From Amphritea sp. (GTDB lineage: Bacteria > Pseudomonadota > Gammaproteobacteria > Pseudomonadales > Nitrincolaceae), in the NCBI GenBank assembly GCA_024679635.1, contig JAIBDA010000008.1, forward strand, positions 1-21,429: a DNA stretch of 21,429 bases, given 5' to 3'. The notes under the pieces were generated by a model. The model was given only the letters and a program-made list of their open reading frames with translations. It made no database searches and had not been told where the DNA came from. Made by a program: the position numbers and the translations under genes. Shown in pieces: positions 1 through 7,314 of the stretch. How positions within the stretch are numbered: position 1 is the stretch's first letter; each line of letters begins with the position of its first letter.

Positions 1-452
1 ACCAGGTGATGAGGTGCATTTCCGATCTCTTTGACATCGTAAAGCTCACAATCTATGGCGATGCGTGCTCCTTCGATTCTGGGTAGCGCACTATTGTTGA
101 AAGGTACGAGTGCCAGCCCTGCATGTTGTACTTCGGATTCGTTTTCAGGTAACTCTTGCGACGTTTGAGTCAGCTTTTCTGCTTGTTCGCTATGGGCCAG
201 ATGAACCACAAAATGTTGGCGTGCGATTATATTGTTATAGGTGTCTTTATTTGTTCCATCGGTCTTCTTACCAATTGAGAACATTAAAATGGGAGGGTCA
301 TTGCAAACTGCAGTAAAAAATGAAAAGGGGGCAAGGTTGTAGCCACTATCAGCGTTCTCACTGAGTACCCAGGCAACGGGGCGAGGTAAAATTGACTGAG
401 TCATAGTGAAATATGCTTTGTTAGCAGACAGCTCAGAAAAATCAATATCCAT
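1..452 (-). CDS. Flavin reductase-like (DIM6/NTAB-type) FMN-binding protein, 3' end outside window
   Basis: Reading the minus strand from an ATG at 450-452 gives an uninterrupted frame to the left edge (150 codons) starting MDIDFSELSANKAYF. It contains the block RPVAWV (about residues 24-29), NLAPFSFFTAV (39-49), NDPPILMFSIG (51-61) and then KDTYNNI and HFVVHLA. This is the usual order in flavin reductase-like FMN-binding split-barrel proteins, where the RP..W, N.APFSFF and DPP.. blocks line the flavin. Members either supply reduced flavin to monooxygenases or simply bind FMN; which applies cannot be told here. No strong Shine-Dalgarno sequence is seen (CAGAG lies upstream). It is transcribed away from the carboxylase operon across a 699-base gap, so a link to that pathway is possible but not shown. 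The C-terminus is missing because the window ends. Confidence 0.82.
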   Translation of the reverse strand, partial: MDIDFSELSANKAYFTMTQSILPRPVAWVLSENADSGYNLAPFSFFTAVCNDPPILMFSIGKKTDGTNKDTYNNIIARQHFVVHLAHSEQAEKLTQTSQELPENESEVQHAGLALVPFNNSALPRIEGARIAIDCELYDVKEIGNAPHHL

Positions 453-1088
453 GTAAGGGGCTCTGTTCAGGAGATAAGAAGAGTGAGTGGTAAAGATACA
501 GTAATTAGGTGAGATTTTGTGCTATAGAGCAGTGTTTATATGAAGTCTGCTTTAGGAGGGAGGTTTCTCTAAGGCTCTTGCTGAGTATGTAGTGGGTAGT
601 TTTACTTAATTATTACAAGCTTCTTTCGGGTACTTTGTGTTCTATATAGCCTGCAGCGTTGATAGTGGGTGGATCCTGAATTAGCAATATTGATGAATGT
701 ATTTCCCCTTTTTTATAATGTAGAAACTAGTTTAGTGGTGGAGTTTGTCTTAGCTTCTGAGTAAGGATTATAAAGTCAGGCTAATGATGCTTAAGCCAAA
801 CGAATGCTCGTGATCTGCTTCGTACTGCCTCCCTACAATAAACAATTATCTTCGATTCCATTCGTCGATTTTACGGTTAGGTCATAACAAACACTGACGA
901 GTGACTTCAAATTTTTCATGCCGTTCCTTTGTTATAAAAGCTAATAAACGATGTTTTTTCGTATTCGCATTGGAGAACGTTGGTTTTTTTACGAATTATT
1001 ACTTTTATTCTAATCATTATTTTTCATAGAGTTACAAGCCGTTGCTGGTGAAACGATAAAATAATTAATAGAACAGCCACAGAGGCTA

Positions 1089-1117
1089 TTGACGGTAATG
1101 ATTTAATTGTCTAAAAA
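1089..1117 (+). promoter_or_regulatory. Putative sigma70 promoter of the TetR/carboxylase operon
   Basis: TTGACG at 1089-1094 is close to the -35 consensus and is followed after 17 bases by TAAAAA at 1112-1117, a weak -10. The start point would fall around 1124, inside the palindrome at 1124-1137 and about 28 bases before the TetR start codon. This geometry suits autorepression. It is inferred from consensus only; the -10 is poor. Confidence 0.4.
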
Positions 1118-1123
1118 TAATAG

Positions 1124-1137
1124 AACGATCGATCGAT
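1124..1137. promoter_or_regulatory. Putative TetR operator, copy 1 (AACGATCGATCGAT)
   Basis: A 14-base imperfect palindrome (12 of 14 positions self-complementary, with the perfect core CGATCGATCG at 1126-1135) lies 14 bases upstream of the TetR start codon and directly downstream of the putative -10. A matching element occurs at 13892-13905 before the DUF1302 gene; the reverse complement of that copy agrees at 12 of 14 bases. TetR repressors commonly bind such palindromes next to their own gene. The assignment to this regulator is inference. Confidence 0.5.
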
Positions 1138-1151
1138 AAGGTTAATTTGAT

Positions 1152-1787
1152 ATGAACTCAGAAACAGGAAGTAAGCTAGGCAGACCGGCGTATGCAAGTC
1201 GGAACGGTGTACGTAACAGGCGTGAAGAATTGCTTGAAACCGCAGCGGGATTGTTTTCAGAAAAAGGATTTCAGGGAACATCAATAAGAGAAATAGCTAA
1301 GCAGATGCAAGTTAGCGTTTCGAACTTATACCACTACTTCAATAACAAAGAAGGTTTGTGGATGGCATTGCTGGAATATTCAATTCAGGAGCTTCCCGCC
1401 CGTCTTGAAGAGGCTGTTGTACAGGGGGACTCCCCTTTAGATGCTTTTAAGCGCCTTGTTTACGAACACTTACATCAGTCGACTCTGCATCAGCGTGAAT
1501 CACGCATGTTTCTGATTGAAAACGATGAGTTATCGGAAGAAGGACAGCGTATGAACAGGAAAATTCAGATGAGAATTCTGAATATTTATGTAAAGCAGCT
1601 AGAGCGTCTCCAATCGGAGGGGTTGGTAAGAACAAATAATTTGAAAATTATGGCATTCAACATTCTCGGTGTTATTAACTGGCATCTTCGTTGGTATCGG
1701 GCAGATGGCTCTATGCGGGCAGAAGAGGTTCATAAAGAGATTGTCGATTTTATTTTACATGGTGCGGTGCCTTCTAGCGCAACGTAA
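1152..1787 (+). CDS. TetR/AcrR family transcriptional regulator
   Basis: This 211-residue protein is the normal size for a TetR dimeric repressor. The N-terminal DNA-binding domain spans about residues 22-70: helix 1 is RREELLETAAGLFSEKGF, followed by TSIREIAKQMQVSVSNLYHYF (43-63), the helix-turn-helix with the typical ending NLYHYFNNKEGLW. The C-terminal ligand and dimer domain ends with INWHLRWYRADGSMRAEEV (about 175-193). That W..RWYR.DG signature is seen in TetR regulators of acyl-CoA and steroid or aromatic catabolism, many of which sense CoA thioesters; the ligand here is unknown. The ATG at 1152 has only a weak AAGG upstream. The gene lies 41 bases before the first carboxylase gene with no terminator between, so it is probably the first gene of the operon and autoregulated through the palindrome at 1124-1137. 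A second copy at 13892-13905 suggests it also controls the transport genes. Confidence 0.93.
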   Translation: MNSETGSKLGRPAYASRNGVRNRREELLETAAGLFSEKGFQGTSIREIAKQMQVSVSNLYHYFNNKEGLWMALLEYSIQELPARLEEAVVQGDSPLDAFKRLVYEHLHQSTLHQRESRMFLIENDELSEEGQRMNRKIQMRILNIYVKQLERLQSEGLVRTNNLKIMAFNILGVINWHLRWYRADGSMRAEEVHKEIVDFILHGAVPSSAT

Positions 1788-1828
1788 ATAATGTAACCCA
1801 AATAAAAAAAATAAATTCAGGGGGACCT

Positions 1829-3868
1829 ATGGGGTACACCATTGATATTGATACAGGTGGTACTTTTACTGACGGTTTTATTGCTAACGGTGAACAGTTT
1901 CAGTCTGTAAAAACACCAACGACACCGCATGATCTAACGCAGTGTTTTTGGGAATGTATTAAATCTTGTGCGAGCGCGTTCGAGCTTTCGGAACAGCAAT
2001 TGCTTATGAATACTGATGTTATTCGTTTTTCAAATACCATTGGTACTAACTCAATAATTCAGCGCGATGGTAGTAAGGTGGGTTTGCTGCTGACTCAGGG
2101 AACAGAGTCTCTGGCACCTACCGTTGACCCGGAAGTAAAGTCACCTTTGGTTCAACCGGACATGGTGATTGCTATTGAGGAAACGACAGATGCAGCTGGT
2201 AATGTGGTGCAGCAACCGGATGCCAGACAAGTACTCGATTCGGCTCAGTCACTGTTGGACAATGGTGCACGTTGCTTAGTAGTTTGCTTGGAAAATAGCG
2301 AATTTAATGCTGAAAATGAGCGCAAAATTCGTGAAATCATCAAGCGGGAATATCCGAAAGACTATCTGGGGTCAGTTCCAGTATTTATCAGCTCTGAGAT
2401 CAGCTATCGCAGGGGGCATCTTCCGCGTATCAATGCAGCTGTGTTGAATGCTTATATTCATGGAAAATTGACTCGGTTGCTCTATAAAGCGGGTGAACTG
2501 CTACGTAATAACGGCTTTCCTGGTCAGTTATTGATTGGTCACAATAATGGTTCTGCTGCCCGTGTTGCTAAAACACGTGCTATTGATACCTATAACTCTG
2601 GTCCGGCAGCGGGTCTGATCGGTGCGCAATCAATCGGAGCTAAATACGGAGCGTCTTACACTCTGTCTGCTGATATGGGGGGGACTTCTTTTGATATCGG
2701 TTATGTCAAAGATCAGCAACCCAGCTACTCCCTGAACCCTGATGTTGAAGGCTTTGAGTGTAATTTGCCAATGCTGGCTATTCGTGCGCTGGGTATTGGT
2801 GGTGGATCAATCGCATCAGTCGTTGATGGTCTTTTGCAGGTGGGACCTCAGTCTGCCGGAGCGCTGCCGGGGCCTGCTTGTTTCAATTTGGGTGGTACTC
2901 TGCCAACCGTTACAGATGCGAACCTGATATTGGGGCTGCTCGATCCAGATAACTTTTTGGGTGGCACTAAATCCCTGAACACCGATAGAGCATATGCTGC
3001 AATTAGCAGTCATGTAGCAGGGCCTCTGGGTATTAGTGTTGAAGCAGCCGCCTTGCGTATCAAACAGTTCGTAGACCAGGCCGTAGGCCAGGCCATAGAT
3101 GAGCTTTGTCGTAAAGAAGATATGCCTGTCGCTGAGGCGATGATGGTGATCTATGGTGGTGCAGGTCCTCTCCATGGCTGCAATATTGCATCTGAAGCGG
3201 GTGTTAGAAAAATAGTCATTACACCTTACTCTGCGGTGTTCTCAGCATTTTCTTCGTCACTGATAGATGTCGGTCATGTATACCACAAATTGGCCCAGCT
3301 ACCGCTGGCTGTAACAACTGACTTTAGCGCTTTACATGAGTCAGTGATGACTATGCGTAACCGTGCGATTCAGGATATGCGGGGTGAAGGGTATCAGAAA
3401 GATGCCCTGATATGGTCGATGGAACTGGTTGTTGAGAATACCGGCACCCACCGAGAGGAACGTATTCTGGTACCGCTGGATAACTTTGAGCAGCGTTTGG
3501 ATATTAGTGGACTACGTGAAGCTGCTGTTGCCAAGCTGGGTGCAGACGTTAATGACGACATTATGCTAGTCAGTGTTGGTCTGCAGGTATACGCCGAGAT
3601 TCCTCACTATGAACAGGCTCAATATCCACGTTCTGAAGTGGATGTTTCTGAAGCTATCTTTACCCAGCGCAAGGTGATACTCGAAGCTGGTCAAGCGGGA
3701 CAGTCAATTGCGGTATACGACCATGCCAAGTTGGATCATGGCCACCAGTTAAGTGGTCCGGCGATTGTTGAATCAGACCAGACAACGGTGTTAGTTAACG
3801 CAGGTTGGTCCCTGACTATTGATGAATATCGTAATGCCGTTTTACAGTTTGAGGAGGGCGTAGTATGA
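1829..3868 (+). CDS. Hydantoinase/oxoprolinase A-type subunit; ApcA-like ketone carboxylase alpha subunit
   Basis: This 679-residue protein has the ASKHA (actin-like) ATP-binding fold of the HyuA / acetone carboxylase beta family. Visible motifs are the N-terminal phosphate loop DIDTGGTFTD (6-15), NTIGTNSIIQR (69-79), ADMGGTSFDIG (281-291), GIGGGS (322-327), QSAGALPGPACF (341-352) and GGAGPLHGC (443-451). In ketone carboxylases this subunit hydrolyses ATP to activate bicarbonate and/or the enol. It is the first of two HyuA paralogues flanking two small subunits, as expected for the alpha/alpha' architecture of acetophenone carboxylase. Compared with the paralogue at 5151 it is about 18 residues shorter around residues 91-110, where the HIGRSR-type segment is missing. 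The start is set by AGGGGGA six to ten bases upstream. The stop overlaps the next start as ATGA. Hydantoinase or 5-oxoprolinase activity is less likely given the neighbours. Confidence 0.88.
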   Translation: MGYTIDIDTGGTFTDGFIANGEQFQSVKTPTTPHDLTQCFWECIKSCASAFELSEQQLLMNTDVIRFSNTIGTNSIIQRDGSKVGLLLTQGTESLAPTVDPEVKSPLVQPDMVIAIEETTDAAGNVVQQPDARQVLDSAQSLLDNGARCLVVCLENSEFNAENERKIREIIKREYPKDYLGSVPVFISSEISYRRGHLPRINAAVLNAYIHGKLTRLLYKAGELLRNNGFPGQLLIGHNNGSAARVAKTRAIDTYNSGPAAGLIGAQSIGAKYGASYTLSADMGGTSFDIGYVKDQQPSYSLNPDVEGFECNLPMLAIRALGIGGGSIASVVDGLLQVGPQSAGALPGPACFNLGGTLPTVTDANLILGLLDPDNFLGGTKSLNTDRAYAAISSHVAGPLGISVEAAALRIKQFVDQAVGQAIDELCRKEDMPVAEAMMVIYGGAGPLHGCNIASEAGVRKIVITPYSAVFSAFSSSLIDVGHVYHKLAQLPLAVTTDFSALHESVMTMRNRAIQDMRGEGYQKDALIWSMELVVENTGTHREERILVPLDNFEQRLDISGLREAAVAKLGADVNDDIMLVSVGLQVYAEIPHYEQAQYPRSEVDVSEAIFTQRKVILEAGQAGQSIAVYDHAKLDHGHQLSGPAIVESDQTTVLVNAGWSLTIDEYRNAVLQFEEGVV

Positions 3869-4206
3869 AAGTTCGTATGACTGAAACCCTGGAAATCTGT
3901 CTGGAACAGGAAGCCTGGATTTGTAATCGTTGCAATCACGCTCTTGGGTCAGCTCACGAGAATTATAAACACCATTGCCTGGTTGCTGAAATCCCTGTTG
4001 AAGAAGCGCACCCTCCAATGATTGATGATCAGGTGTACTCGTTTACTCCTGATACAAATTATTGCCGGCTGCTGGAATTTTATTGTCCCCAGTGTGCCGT
4101 CATCATAGAAAACGAATACCTGCCGCCGGGCCATCCGATTACACATGATATTGAAGTTGATATTGCTCAGATGAAAGCCTGGCACGAAGGTAACTCTAAT
4201 GGCTAA
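3865..4206 (+). CDS. Acetone carboxylase gamma-like small zinc-ribbon subunit (ApcB-like)
   Basis: This 113-residue protein has two CxxC pairs, C20-N-R-C23 and C74-P-Q-C77, with an intervening HHC (36-38), a layout suited to one bound zinc. The stretches HALGSAHENYKHHCLVAEIP and LLEFYCPQC..IENEYLPPG..ITHDIE resemble the acetone carboxylase gamma subunit family (Acetone_carb_G), although acetone carboxylase gamma is longer (about 170 residues). Acetophenone carboxylase has a 15 kDa subunit of this type in its core, and the predicted mass here (about 13 kDa) fits. It overlaps the preceding HyuA gene by 4 bases and the following gene by 8, so expression is likely coupled and stoichiometric. A role in complex assembly or in shaping the active site is inferred; the family is structural rather than independently catalytic as far as I know. 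Confidence 0.82.
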   Translation: MKVRMTETLEICLEQEAWICNRCNHALGSAHENYKHHCLVAEIPVEEAHPPMIDDQVYSFTPDTNYCRLLEFYCPQCAVIIENEYLPPGHPITHDIEVDIAQMKAWHEGNSNG

Positions 4207-5134
4207 CCAACAAACATTCAGTGAATCTATACGGACTTCAGCGGTGGAGGGACGGCGTATTTTGATGCCTCTGATCGATAATCTATTGCCTCGTATCGCA
4301 TCGATTTCACAGCAAGAACTGATGGCTGATCCGGCTCAGTGGGGGCGAACTATCATGCAAACCAATGATTTGGTTGGCGGCGATACTATTGCCATCTGTG
4401 TTGACCCTGATATTACTTTGACCGGTTGTGGAGCAAAGCTGAATTGGGACGGGGATGCCAAGGTATGTGTGGGTGAGATCAGCATTTCAGATGGCCTGGA
4501 TACAGAAGCTTTAAGCGATTATCTGCAGATGCTTGAAGGCGTTGTGCGGTCGCCGCTACGAAATAAACCTTGTGCGGTTGCCATGCTTGGACCAGCGACT
4601 TTGGTGAGTCGACTGTTTCAGGAAGTCCCATCAAAGGCACGCTTTAATGAAATAAAAGGGCATCTGACGGCGCTGGCAGAGACTCTCTGTGCATTACGGC
4701 CTGAACTGATCCTGTTTATTGAAGACGAAGCGGTTCTCAGCCAGGCAAACCTGCAAGATTTACGGCGCATCTATAACACTTTGAATAACGTTGCCGGGTA
4801 CTACGAAGTCAGTAGCGCGTTGCTGACAGATTCAGTAACACCGGAACAAGTTCAGGCGTTATCAAAGTTAAAACTGGATGCATTGTTGGTGAGTGAGATA
4901 CAAAGCGGTGATGCTCTGCAGGGATTACTGGAAGCTGCCTCAGAATGGTCTTTAGTGGGACTGTCATTACCTACTGACCCTGAACAGGCTCGTTCCCTGC
5001 TTGATCATATAGATACAGTGGGGGCTGTTGCCCCTTCACAACTTTTCTACATCACACCGGGACAGCTGCCACAGGATTGCGATCTGGAGCAGGTGCGTGA
5101 AGTGAACAGACAGGTCAGCGCTGGCCAGTGCTAA
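4199..5134 (+). CDS. UROD/MtaA-like 34 kDa protein in carboxylase operon (possible Apc epsilon equivalent)
   Basis: This 311-residue protein resembles the uroporphyrinogen decarboxylase / methylcobamide methyltransferase TIM-barrel superfamily. It shows ELMADPAQW...GGDTIAICVDPD (40-71), CGAKLNWDGD (77-86), the GP.TL.S.L motif as GPATLVSRLF (131-140), and PELILFIEDEA (168-178), in the order seen in that superfamily. The usual UROD N-terminal RQAGRYLPEY motif is absent, so heme synthesis is unlikely. It lies inside the carboxylase gene set, overlapping the small subunit gene by 8 bases and 16 bases before the second HyuA gene. Acetophenone carboxylase from Aromatoleum aromaticum needs a loosely bound 34 kDa epsilon component; the size here agrees, but I cannot confirm homology. 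Its reaction is unknown to me. Alternatives are a substrate-handling or decarboxylase-fold accessory protein. Confidence 0.6.
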   Translation: MANQQTFSESIRTSAVEGRRILMPLIDNLLPRIASISQQELMADPAQWGRTIMQTNDLVGGDTIAICVDPDITLTGCGAKLNWDGDAKVCVGEISISDGLDTEALSDYLQMLEGVVRSPLRNKPCAVAMLGPATLVSRLFQEVPSKARFNEIKGHLTALAETLCALRPELILFIEDEAVLSQANLQDLRRIYNTLNNVAGYYEVSSALLTDSVTPEQVQALSKLKLDALLVSEIQSGDALQGLLEAASEWSLVGLSLPTDPEQARSLLDHIDTVGAVAPSQLFYITPGQLPQDCDLEQVREVNRQVSAGQC

Positions 5135-5150
5135 CCAGAGGATAACGATT

Positions 5151-7295
5151 ATGAGTTTTAGAATTGGTGTCGATATAGGCGGCACATTTACAGACTTTAG
5201 CTCCATCAATGATAAAGGCGAAGTGCTTACTTTTAAAACGCCTACTACACATTATGATTTATCAGTGGGGTTCATGCGGGGTATTCGTGAATTGGCAAAG
5301 CGCTATCAGCTATCGTCAGCGGATTACCTGGAGGAGACAAAAGCGCTTCGCTACTCTACAACTATTGGTACCAATGCGCTGATTGAGCGTAACGGGCCAA
5401 AACTGGGGCTTATCACTACTGCTGGCTTTGAGGATACGATCCATATTGGTCGTTCCCGGAGCTGGGCCGATGGTTTGCCGGAGCATCAAAACCGCGACCT
5501 GGGTCGGATTGAAAAACCAGAGCCCCTGATTACACCGGATATGATTGTGGGTGTGCGTGAGCGGATTGACTGTAACGGTAAAGTGATAAGCCCTCTATCG
5601 CGTGAAGAGATTCTGGAAAAGTTACAGATTCTGGTCGATCGTGGAGCAATGGGCTTTGTTGTCAGCTGCCTCTGGTCTTTCGTAAACCCAGAGCATGAGA
5701 AGATGATTAAGCAGGTGATCGAGGAGGAATACCCTGAGGAATATCTGGGGGCGATGCCGGTTACCCTGTCCAGCGAAATTTCACCTAAAGCTGGGGAATA
5801 TACTCGTACGATGACCAGTGTGGTGAACGCCTATATTCATTCGATCATGACTGATGAAATGAGTCGCCTGGGTAACGAGCTGCGGGATGAAGGTTTTAAG
5901 CAGCCGCTGGTGCTGGTTCATAATACCGGTGGTACTAAGAAAGTTTCCCGTACCAAAGCTGTACTGACACATAATGCCGGCCCGGTAGCGGGTATGCATG
6001 GTTGTGCCACGTTGGGTGAACTGACAGATAATAATAATATTATCTTTACAGATATGGGCGGTACTTCTTTTGATATCGGCGTGATCGTTAACGGCGAGCT
6101 GCGCGCTCATGACTTTATTCCGGTTATTGACCGTTGGCGTACTAATATCCCGGCGATTGAAGTGAAATCGATCGGGGCTGGTGGTGGCTCTATCGCTTGG
6201 TTAAACGGGCTGATGGATAATGCCCTTGAAGTCGGTCCGCAATCGGCCGGTTCAATGCCAGGCCCTGCATGTTATGACAAGGGTGGTGAAGAGCCGACAG
6301 TAACGGATGCTGATATCGTGCTGGGTTATCTAAACCCAGATAACTATCTGGATGGCGATATGATGCTGGATCCAGACCTCAGTTACAGTGTTATAGAGGA
6401 AAAAATTGCGTTACCTCTTGGCATCAGCGTGCTGGAAGCCGCCCATCGTATGCGTACTCTGGTCGATGCGCGTATGGGACAGGAGGTATTTAATGAGGTT
6501 GCGCTGCGTGGACATGATCCCCGTAAGTTTGTTGCCTTTGCCTGTGGTGGGGCTGGTGCTGTGCATGCTTGTGGGTTTGCGCCTTACATGGGGACTACTC
6601 AGGTAATCGTTCCAGCCGTCTCATCGGTATTTGGCGCATTTGGCGCATCGACTATGCAGATTAAACAAGTCTGGGATATCTCCCGAGCGATGAAGCTGTT
6701 TCAGTGGAACACGCAGAGCTATCTTGATGATTTTGAAGCCTTCAATAACATCGTCAATGATCTGAAGGATGCTGCTCGTAGAGACCTTCTGTTGGAAGGC
6801 TTTGCGGAAGATAGCATTCACTTTGAATTGGAACTGGATATGCGTTACGGCAGCCAGTACAACCTGACCAAAATTAAAGCACCCTCCCTGAATTTGAACG
6901 CAGGCTCAGACGTTGAAAACCTCTGTAATGAGTTTGAACAGCAATATAGTGAAATTTACTCCCCAGAGGCCTCCTTCATTGATGGTGGTATCAATGTTGA
7001 GTGCTTCTACCTTAGTGCTTTTGTTGAAGATCCGATAGCGGATCTGAATAGTCATGACAGTGTGGGGTCTACACCGAATGATGAAGCGTTCCAAGGCCAT
7101 CGTCCGGCCTGCTTTGATCCGGTAGAAGGTTTGATTGATACGGCCGTTTACAACTGGACCGATCTCCGCCCCGGCAACCTGATTGAAGGACCGGCCATTA
7201 TAGAAGCGCCTGAAACAACCTATGTGATCGAGCCCAACTGGTTTTACCAGATGGATGCGTACCGTAATGGCGTATTGAACCTGAAAAGTCAGTGA
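5151..7295 (+). CDS. Second hydantoinase/oxoprolinase A-type subunit; ApcC-like alpha' subunit
   Basis: This 714-residue HyuA-family protein is close in length to acetone carboxylase beta (about 717). Motifs are GVDIGGTFTDF (6-16), TTIGTNALIER (70-80), HIGRSRSWADGLPEHQNRDL (98-117), TDMGGTSFDIG (300-310), GAGGGSIAW (342-350), GPQSAGSMPGPACY (362-375) and CGGAGAVHACGFA (465-477). Together these form an intact ASKHA nucleotide site. The 98-117 segment is missing from the paralogue at 1829, so the two copies are not redundant. In acetophenone carboxylase two different HyuA subunits sit in each protomer, and two ATP are used per carboxylation; a division of labour between the two sites is plausible. 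The start is preceded by AGAGGA at a good distance. It follows the UROD-like gene by 16 bases and precedes the HyuB gene by 19 bases. Confidence 0.9.
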   Translation: MSFRIGVDIGGTFTDFSSINDKGEVLTFKTPTTHYDLSVGFMRGIRELAKRYQLSSADYLEETKALRYSTTIGTNALIERNGPKLGLITTAGFEDTIHIGRSRSWADGLPEHQNRDLGRIEKPEPLITPDMIVGVRERIDCNGKVISPLSREEILEKLQILVDRGAMGFVVSCLWSFVNPEHEKMIKQVIEEEYPEEYLGAMPVTLSSEISPKAGEYTRTMTSVVNAYIHSIMTDEMSRLGNELRDEGFKQPLVLVHNTGGTKKVSRTKAVLTHNAGPVAGMHGCATLGELTDNNNIIFTDMGGTSFDIGVIVNGELRAHDFIPVIDRWRTNIPAIEVKSIGAGGGSIAWLNGLMDNALEVGPQSAGSMPGPACYDKGGEEPTVTDADIVLGYLNPDNYLDGDMMLDPDLSYSVIEEKIALPLGISVLEAAHRMRTLVDARMGQEVFNEVALRGHDPRKFVAFACGGAGAVHACGFAPYMGTTQVIVPAVSSVFGAFGASTMQIKQVWDISRAMKLFQWNTQSYLDDFEAFNNIVNDLKDAARRDLLLEGFAEDSIHFELELDMRYGSQYNLTKIKAPSLNLNAGSDVENLCNEFEQQYSEIYSPEASFIDGGINVECFYLSAFVEDPIADLNSHDSVGSTPNDEAFQGHRPACFDPVEGLIDTAVYNWTDLRPGNLIEGPAIIEAPETTYVIEPNWFYQMDAYRNGVLNLKSQ

Positions 7296-7314
7296 GCAGA
7301 GAGGGGATAACGAG

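Larger units (their letters stand above)
453..1151. other. AT-rich gene-free divergent intergenic region
   Basis: This 699-base stretch separates the leftward flavin-reductase-like gene from the rightward TetR gene. I checked for short frames with start codons and found only fragments of about 10-23 codons without convincing ribosome binding sites, so I see no gene. It is visibly richer in A and T than the flanking genes. An orphan AGGAGGGAGG lies at 554-563 but the following frame has no usable start. The right end (about 1050-1140) carries a promoter-like element, a duplicated 9-mer and a palindrome, listed separately. No intrinsic terminator or RNA gene is recognisable. Confidence 0.6.

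Noticed and set aside
554..563. Strong Shine-Dalgarno-like AGGAGGGAGG in the intergenic region
   Set aside because: No start codon at a sensible distance opens a frame longer than a few codons.
1447..1635. 62-codon minus-strand frame inside the TetR gene
   Set aside because: Antisense shadow with no domain or ribosome binding site.
2816..3175. 119-codon minus-strand frame inside the first HyuA gene
   Set aside because: It lies wholly within a gene with clear family motifs on the plus strand, has no recognisable domain and has biased composition; a shadow frame.
5781..6110. 109-codon minus-strand frame inside the second HyuA gene
   Set aside because: Antisense shadow of a conserved region; no family resemblance or ribosome binding site.
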